Source: Candidatus Zipacnadia bacterium
GTDB lineage: Bacteria; Armatimonadota; Zipacnadia; Zipacnadales; Zipacnadaceae
Length of the DNA: 9,320 bases
Assembly (NCBI GenBank): GCA_029821515.1
Contig: JALGTD010000057.1
Coordinates: 1 to 9,320 of the forward strand
Reading direction: 5' to 3'
The notes below the pieces were generated by a model. That model ran no database searches and was not told where the DNA came from. It worked only from the letters and a program-made list of their open reading frames with translations. Both the position numbers and the translations under genes were made by a program. The stretch's first letter is position 1; each line of letters starts with the position of its first letter. Positions 5,924 through 9,320 of this stretch are shown here, piece by piece.

Positions 5924-7891
5924 TTAGCGGATGATGTGGTAGGCGGCGCCACCCTCCAACTCCAGGGTCGGATGTCCCGCTTCATCGGGCAGAGCAGCTG
6001 TCTGCTGGGCGGTGAGGACGTGCTCCACGGCCTTGACGTCTTGCAGAGCGGGCTCCACGATAGTGACCCTGCCATGGTACTCTGGGACAGTCACCAGGTA
6101 GTCATCCAACCAGGACAGGCCGTCGGTGAGACCCCGAGCGTCACGGACCCCACGTTCCCGGACCAGTCTGACGATAAACTGGTTCATGGGGTCGGCTGCA
6201 TTCTTGATGGCACTCTCAACGCTCTCGAGCCCCGCCATCGGCGGGTTCCACTGCACGTTGCCGCTAGCCAGGTCGTAGGCATGCAAGGTCCACCACGCAA
6301 GCCGCTTGCCGTACTTGACGAAGTTGTACATCATGCGTTGCCCCGTCATCACCCCAGGCGGGGGTGGGGGGAGAGTCAGCGTGCCGTGGGTGTAACTGGT
6401 GGCCGGATAGTCGGCGTGAACACCTTCGTGGGATAGGTGAAAGTCGCCGGGCTTGACTGCCTGCACGATGTCCCACATCTCCTGGAAAAGGCTGCGCATC
6501 GCCGGCCCCGCCTCCGACGGGAAATGGCCTTGAGTGTGCTCGGGACTGAAGTCGCAGGCCAAGGCGAAAACCGAGCAATCCAGCCAGAAGCCGTCTACGT
6601 CGAAGTCTTCGACGTAACGCCGCGTCCAGTCCAGCATGTACTGGCGGTATCCTGGGTCAAGCCCGTTGCAGGCAACGATGAACTCGTCGGCGTCCCAACC
6701 CCAGGACATCCAGTGCACGCCATCCACACCCCGGATGGCCCACTCCGGGCGCATCTCGCCCCAGGGCTTCAGGCCGGAACCGCTGACCCAGACCTGGACC
6801 TTGCCGCCGGCCTCATGAATCCGCCGCACCATCTCTCGGAATTCCCGATGGGTGCCCGAGTTAGGGCAAGGGCCCATGCTGGAGGGGCTCGTGGCGTCGT
6901 CGAAGCGCTTTATGTCGTGAGTATACATCCAGATTCCATTAGCCCCGCCGTGTTCAATGCTGGCCACCGCGGCATCGGCCACCTCGGAGAACTTGCGCGG
7001 CTCCGCCCCTGCGGACTGGGTGGCCGTCCAGGTGGTGTGATAACACCAATCCGGCGGCTCCTCGTACTGATCAAACTGACCGGCCCAGACGTGCTCCATC
7101 TCCTCCAGGTCCCGCCCCCAGAGAAGCGACATCTCAGGCACGGGGAACTCCTCCAGCGGGGCCATGAGCTTGTGATACTGCATGTGGAACTGAATGCCGT
7201 CCTCGTTGTAGTCCGCGGTGTAGGCCAAATTGGAGCGGCGGGCATAGATGAACAACCACTGAGCTGGGTCAGTGCGGTAGAAGAGTGCGCCAGGGATGCT
7301 CTGTGGTCCCGGGTAGGTGCGGCGCAGGAGGTGCCAGAGACGAGGCACGACCTCATGCATGGGTCCGTCCTCGGCGCTGATGTGCTCGAAAGGACCTCCC
7401 CCTGACAGATGGCAAATGCGCATCTGGGTATCGGGCTGTATGATGGCGAAGCGCCAGCCCAGGAAGCCCAGGGTGTCAATCCACAGTGGCATCTCCACAT
7501 CATGGGTGGTCGGCCCGGGGCAAGGGTAGATATGCTCCATCGGCACCCGCTTGACCCGGTATTGCAGGTGCAGACCGTGGCGGCTGGGTACTGCCAGTCG
7601 CGCAACTTGCAGCCCCCAGCCTTGCGAGTAAGCGGCGTATTCAGTGGTGCGCCCAACGGTTTGAAGAATGCCGCGCTCATCCTCGAAATCAAAGGGCGCA
7701 GTGTGGAAGAACATGTTTAAGGAAAGAGAACGCCGGTTTACCTGTATCTCCCATAGCGGAGGCCGCTCAATGATTGGCAGGTCAAGATCCACCGCCTTCA
7801 TGTATACAATGTCGCCGGTGTTCGCATCGACATCTACGACCAAGTTGTGGCGATCGGTGAGGCGTACCGTGCCGGCCGTTGGCTTAGTCAT
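5924..7891 (-). CDS. GH36/GH31-like glycoside hydrolase (putative alpha-galactosidase-type)
   Basis: A 655-residue protein with the layout of retaining alpha-glycosidases of the GH-D/GH31 type. It has an N-terminal beta-rich domain (about 1-275), a TIM barrel (about 280-545) and a short C-terminal beta domain (about 590-655, ending AAYHIIR). Barrel motifs include GIWMYTHDIKRF (319-330), KVQVWVSGSG (364-373) and VDGFWLD (432-438), where D438 is in the position of the nucleophile. SHEG (487-490) could hold the acid/base. The exact family and substrate are not certain; it may be a divergent branch. No signal peptide is visible, so it probably works in the cytoplasm on imported sugars. AGGAG lies 10 bases before ATG 7891. 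A five-proline run (509-513) sits in a barrel loop. The DUF4838 gene lies 325 bases upstream on the same strand. Confidence 0.7.
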   Translation of the reverse strand: MTKPTAGTVRLTDRHNLVVDVDANTGDIVYMKAVDLDLPIIERPPLWEIQVNRRSLSLNMFFHTAPFDFEDERGILQTVGRTTEYAAYSQGWGLQVARLAVPSRHGLHLQYRVKRVPMEHIYPCPGPTTHDVEMPLWIDTLGFLGWRFAIIQPDTQMRICHLSGGGPFEHISAEDGPMHEVVPRLWHLLRRTYPGPQSIPGALFYRTDPAQWLFIYARRSNLAYTADYNEDGIQFHMQYHKLMAPLEEFPVPEMSLLWGRDLEEMEHVWAGQFDQYEEPPDWCYHTTWTATQSAGAEPRKFSEVADAAVASIEHGGANGIWMYTHDIKRFDDATSPSSMGPCPNSGTHREFREMVRRIHEAGGKVQVWVSGSGLKPWGEMRPEWAIRGVDGVHWMSWGWDADEFIVACNGLDPGYRQYMLDWTRRYVEDFDVDGFWLDCSVFALACDFSPEHTQGHFPSEAGPAMRSLFQEMWDIVQAVKPGDFHLSHEGVHADYPATSYTHGTLTLPPPPPGVMTGQRMMYNFVKYGKRLAWWTLHAYDLASGNVQWNPPMAGLESVESAIKNAADPMNQFIVRLVRERGVRDARGLTDGLSWLDDYLVTVPEYHGRVTIVEPALQDVKAVEHVLTAQQTAALPDEAGHPTLELEGGAAYHIIR

Positions 7892-7940
7892 GCAATATCA
7901 TCTCCTGGCGCGACGGAAGTAGTCTCCAGTCAACCTGTTG

Positions 7941-8161
7941 GGTCATATCATCCAGGCTTGCCCAAACCAAATTGGGCCGCCTTTGTCATTGGCGCCTTCG
8001 CATCCGTGTACCTACCGCACTGCAGCCAGCAACGGGTACTGGCCGAGCGTCCTGCGGCCAAGTCTCCAGACGACGGATGTGCCTTCATAGCTAGCGTTGT
8101 CTCTCTACCCGCCAAGTATCTCCCGTGACCTGAGCTACAACCGCCCAAGGTTGATATGACC
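7941..8161. repeat. Separated 10-bp inverted repeat in intergenic region
   Basis: GGTCATATCA (7941-7950) and its exact reverse complement TGATATGACC (8152-8161) enclose about 200 bases; the match extends to 12 of 13 with one mismatch. The whole 7892-8216 gap between the DUF4838 and glycosidase genes has no supported gene; a 71-codon minus frame (8163-7948) has no family features. The pair may be the ends of a small MITE-like element, but no target duplication is seen. A short hairpin GCCCAA/TTGGGC (7960-7977) lies inside, in the leader of the glycosidase gene. Confidence 0.35.
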
Positions 8162-8216
8162 AATGCGGGATCATCCTCGTGCGTCGCACACGGACGGCGT
8201 AATTCGAGTTGGCCGG

Positions 8217-9320
8217 CTACTGGCTGGCGTCATCCTGGGTACTGGTACGTTGGAGGTACGCCTCCCGCCCGGCTAGCATGTACTGCCAGATGCCCTTCTC
8301 AAAGAGCGCCACGCGCCGCTTCACTATTCTCTTGCGGGCGGACTCCTTGGCCTGCTCCATCAGTTTACCCAGCTCGGCCATACGCTCAGCGGTACCCAAC
8401 CAACCCCAGGCAATCTCCTCATTGTGATGGTCATCGAAGCCCGGTGGATAGTTAGCCGGATTAGCATAGATCGCTTCCATTCGCTCGTACATCTGCTTCA
8501 TCGGCTGTGCCGCCGCCCCGTAGTAGCGGGTGAAGAACTCGTCAATGAGCTGGTTACCGTCCAGAGTGGGATCATCAGCCAGACGGAAGGTGACATAGAA
8601 CTCCAGTTGGTCGAGCAGGGCGCTGCGTCGATCCACGCCCGGACCTGGCCTGGCCAGATACGAAGGTTCATAGAATAGACCGCGAATGCCAGCCTGGTGG
8701 TACGAAGCCATTTGCTCGACGATAGTGTGGGCGAAGAAGCCGGGAAAACAACGGTACTGATTCCAAAGGGCATTGGCCGCGGGGAAACAGTAGTACAACC
8801 ACAGGAACTTCCGGCGCTCCTTGGATTCGGCTACCCAACTCTGGAGTATCTCCCTGTCGTTGTCCTGCACCAAGTCGTGGTAGATCGTGCGTGCGTGCAG
8901 ACAGAGCTGGACGGAGACGTTAGGCTCCAAATGCTCCTTGCTGGGGGGATATGCGTAGCCGTCGTAGGCCACAGCGGCAATGTACTTGTCGGGGTAGAGG
9001 GGGCGAAGCTGCCGTGCGATCTGGCTGACGAAGCCGAATAGGTAGTCGCTGGCTAGATTGCTGGAGAAGGGAAACAGCGTCGGAGACCACTGACAGAGTC
9101 CGCGCCCGCGAGTGGGTTGAGGCAGCTGCACCAGGCAGGATTGTCCATGGGGACGACCGCGAAGTAGTCTCCTGCTCCCACTGCCCCTGGCTGGAGTCCT
9201 TTGCCGTCGAAGTAATCCTGGGCATCTTGCACCACCTGTGCGATCAGTCCCGGATTGCTGTAGCACATCTGAGTTGGGCGCTCTCCGCGTCCCTGGGCGA
9301 AGTACTCCGGATGGCTCTTG
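8217..9320 (-). CDS. DUF4838 protein, 3' part, with a frameshift near 9121
   Basis: The gene enters from the right edge and ends at 8217. From 9319 the frame reads KSHPEYFAQGRGERPTQMCY, then SNPGLIAQVV and AVVPMDNPAWCSC, typical of the DUF4838 domain. Near 9121 the reading must move to the other minus frame, which carries TRGRGLCQWSPTLFPFSSN, then ASDYLFGFVSQIARQL, YPDKYIAAVAYDGYAYPP, FPGFFAHTIVEQM and GIRGLFYEPSYL. Adding one C in TGCCTCAACC gives the smooth WCSCPQPTRGRGL, so one base is missing. The change is either a real mutation or a homopolymer read error. DUF4838 proteins are predicted barrel-type glycan hydrolases, often near DUF4091 genes; the substrate is unknown. The frame-B ATG at 9266 is spurious. 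The polar C-terminal tail is rich in Lys, Arg and Glu. Confidence 0.8.
   Translation of the reverse strand, partial: QEPSGVLRPGTRRAPNSDVLQQSGTDRTGGARCPGLLRRQRTPARGSGSRRLLRGRPHGQSCLVQLPQPTRGRGLCQWSPTLFPFSSNLASDYLFGFVSQIARQLRPLYPDKYIAAVAYDGYAYPPSKEHLEPNVSVQLCLHARTIYHDLVQDNDREILQSWVAESKERRKFLWLYYCFPAANALWNQYRCFPGFFAHTIVEQMASYHQAGIRGLFYEPSYLARPGPGVDRRSALLDQLEFYVTFRLADDPTLDGNQLIDEFFTRYYGAAAQPMKQMYERMEAIYANPANYPPGFDDHHNEEIAWGWLGTAERMAELGKLMEQAKESARKRIVKRRVALFEKGIWQYMLAGREAYLQRTSTQDDASQ
9121..9122 (-). other. Probable one-base deletion in DUF4838 gene
   Basis: On the + strand, GG at 9121-9122 would be GGG in an intact gene. That restores WCSCPQPT and joins the two DUF4838 frames without gap or overlap. 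Confidence 0.65.

Noticed and set aside
5837..5926. 29-codon in-frame extension after the glycosidase stop as evidence of readthrough
   Set aside because: The protein already ends with a normal beta-domain tail, and only the last dozen residues of the extension look protein-like; chance is enough.
6357..6371. G-rich stretch GGCGGGGGTGGGGGG as a G-quadruplex signal
   Set aside because: It is explained by the proline codons of the minus-strand glycosidase, and only two long G runs are present.
5615..7405. Two long + strand open frames (5615-6436 and 6437-7405) opposite the glycosidase gene
   Set aside because: They are shadows of the high-GC minus-strand gene; their translations show no domain features, while the minus frame has clear glycosidase motifs.
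1..9320. CRISPR arrays, tRNA or rRNA genes, toxin-antitoxin pairs
   Set aside because: I saw no regularly spaced repeats, no cloverleaf-like sequence and no ribosomal RNA motifs on either strand by reading; the small ORFs are not paired like a toxin-antitoxin module.

Overview
This window looks like chromosomal DNA of an uncultured, carbohydrate-degrading bacterium with moderately high GC. The protein set (DUF4091, DUF4838, a GH36/GH31-like glycosidase, an unusual URO-D protein and a NodB-type deacetylase) is typical of lineages such as Planctomycetota, Armatimonadota, Lentisphaerota or Latescibacterota. That taxonomic reading is an inference from protein families. No rRNA, tRNA, CRISPR array or complete mobile element is visible.

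Left third (1-2922, + strand). The window opens inside the 3' end of one DUF4091 gene and continues into a second, almost whole DUF4091 gene (907-2715). The two are tandem paralogues, and the homology runs past both stop codons into identical downstream debris: a conserved AT-rich hairpin and about 30 codons of an IS5-superfamily (DUF4096) transposase start. The second gene has a strong Shine-Dalgarno and ATG (815-833) and a signal peptide, but an exact 46-bp tandem duplication inside the signal-peptide codons puts that start out of frame with the body.

Middle (2923-5594). An antisense N-terminal fragment of an IS1182-like (DUF772) transposase lies next to the IS5 remnant. A promoter-like site and a tiny leader ORF then precede a URO-D-superfamily gene on +. 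It converges on a NodB/CE4 polysaccharide deacetylase gene on -. The deacetylase is bracketed by two 37-bp direct repeats that lie in the same reading frame of two very small minus-strand ORFs.

Right part (5595-9320, - strand). A 655-residue cytoplasmic-looking glycoside hydrolase gene lies downstream of a DUF4838 gene. The DUF4838 gene runs off the right edge and carries a one-base frameshift that a single extra C would repair.

Taken together, this is a glycan-metabolism neighbourhood shaped by duplication and insertion-sequence decay. The DUF4091 and DUF4838 proteins are probable glycan-active enzymes, the deacetylase may trim acyl groups from polysaccharide, and the GH36/31-like enzyme probably acts on oligosaccharides. 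The link to the URO-D protein is by position only. No single coordinated new system is proved. The most unusual structures are the frame-breaking 46-bp duplication, the duplicated gene-plus-IS-scar unit, and the paired small ORFs around the deacetylase.
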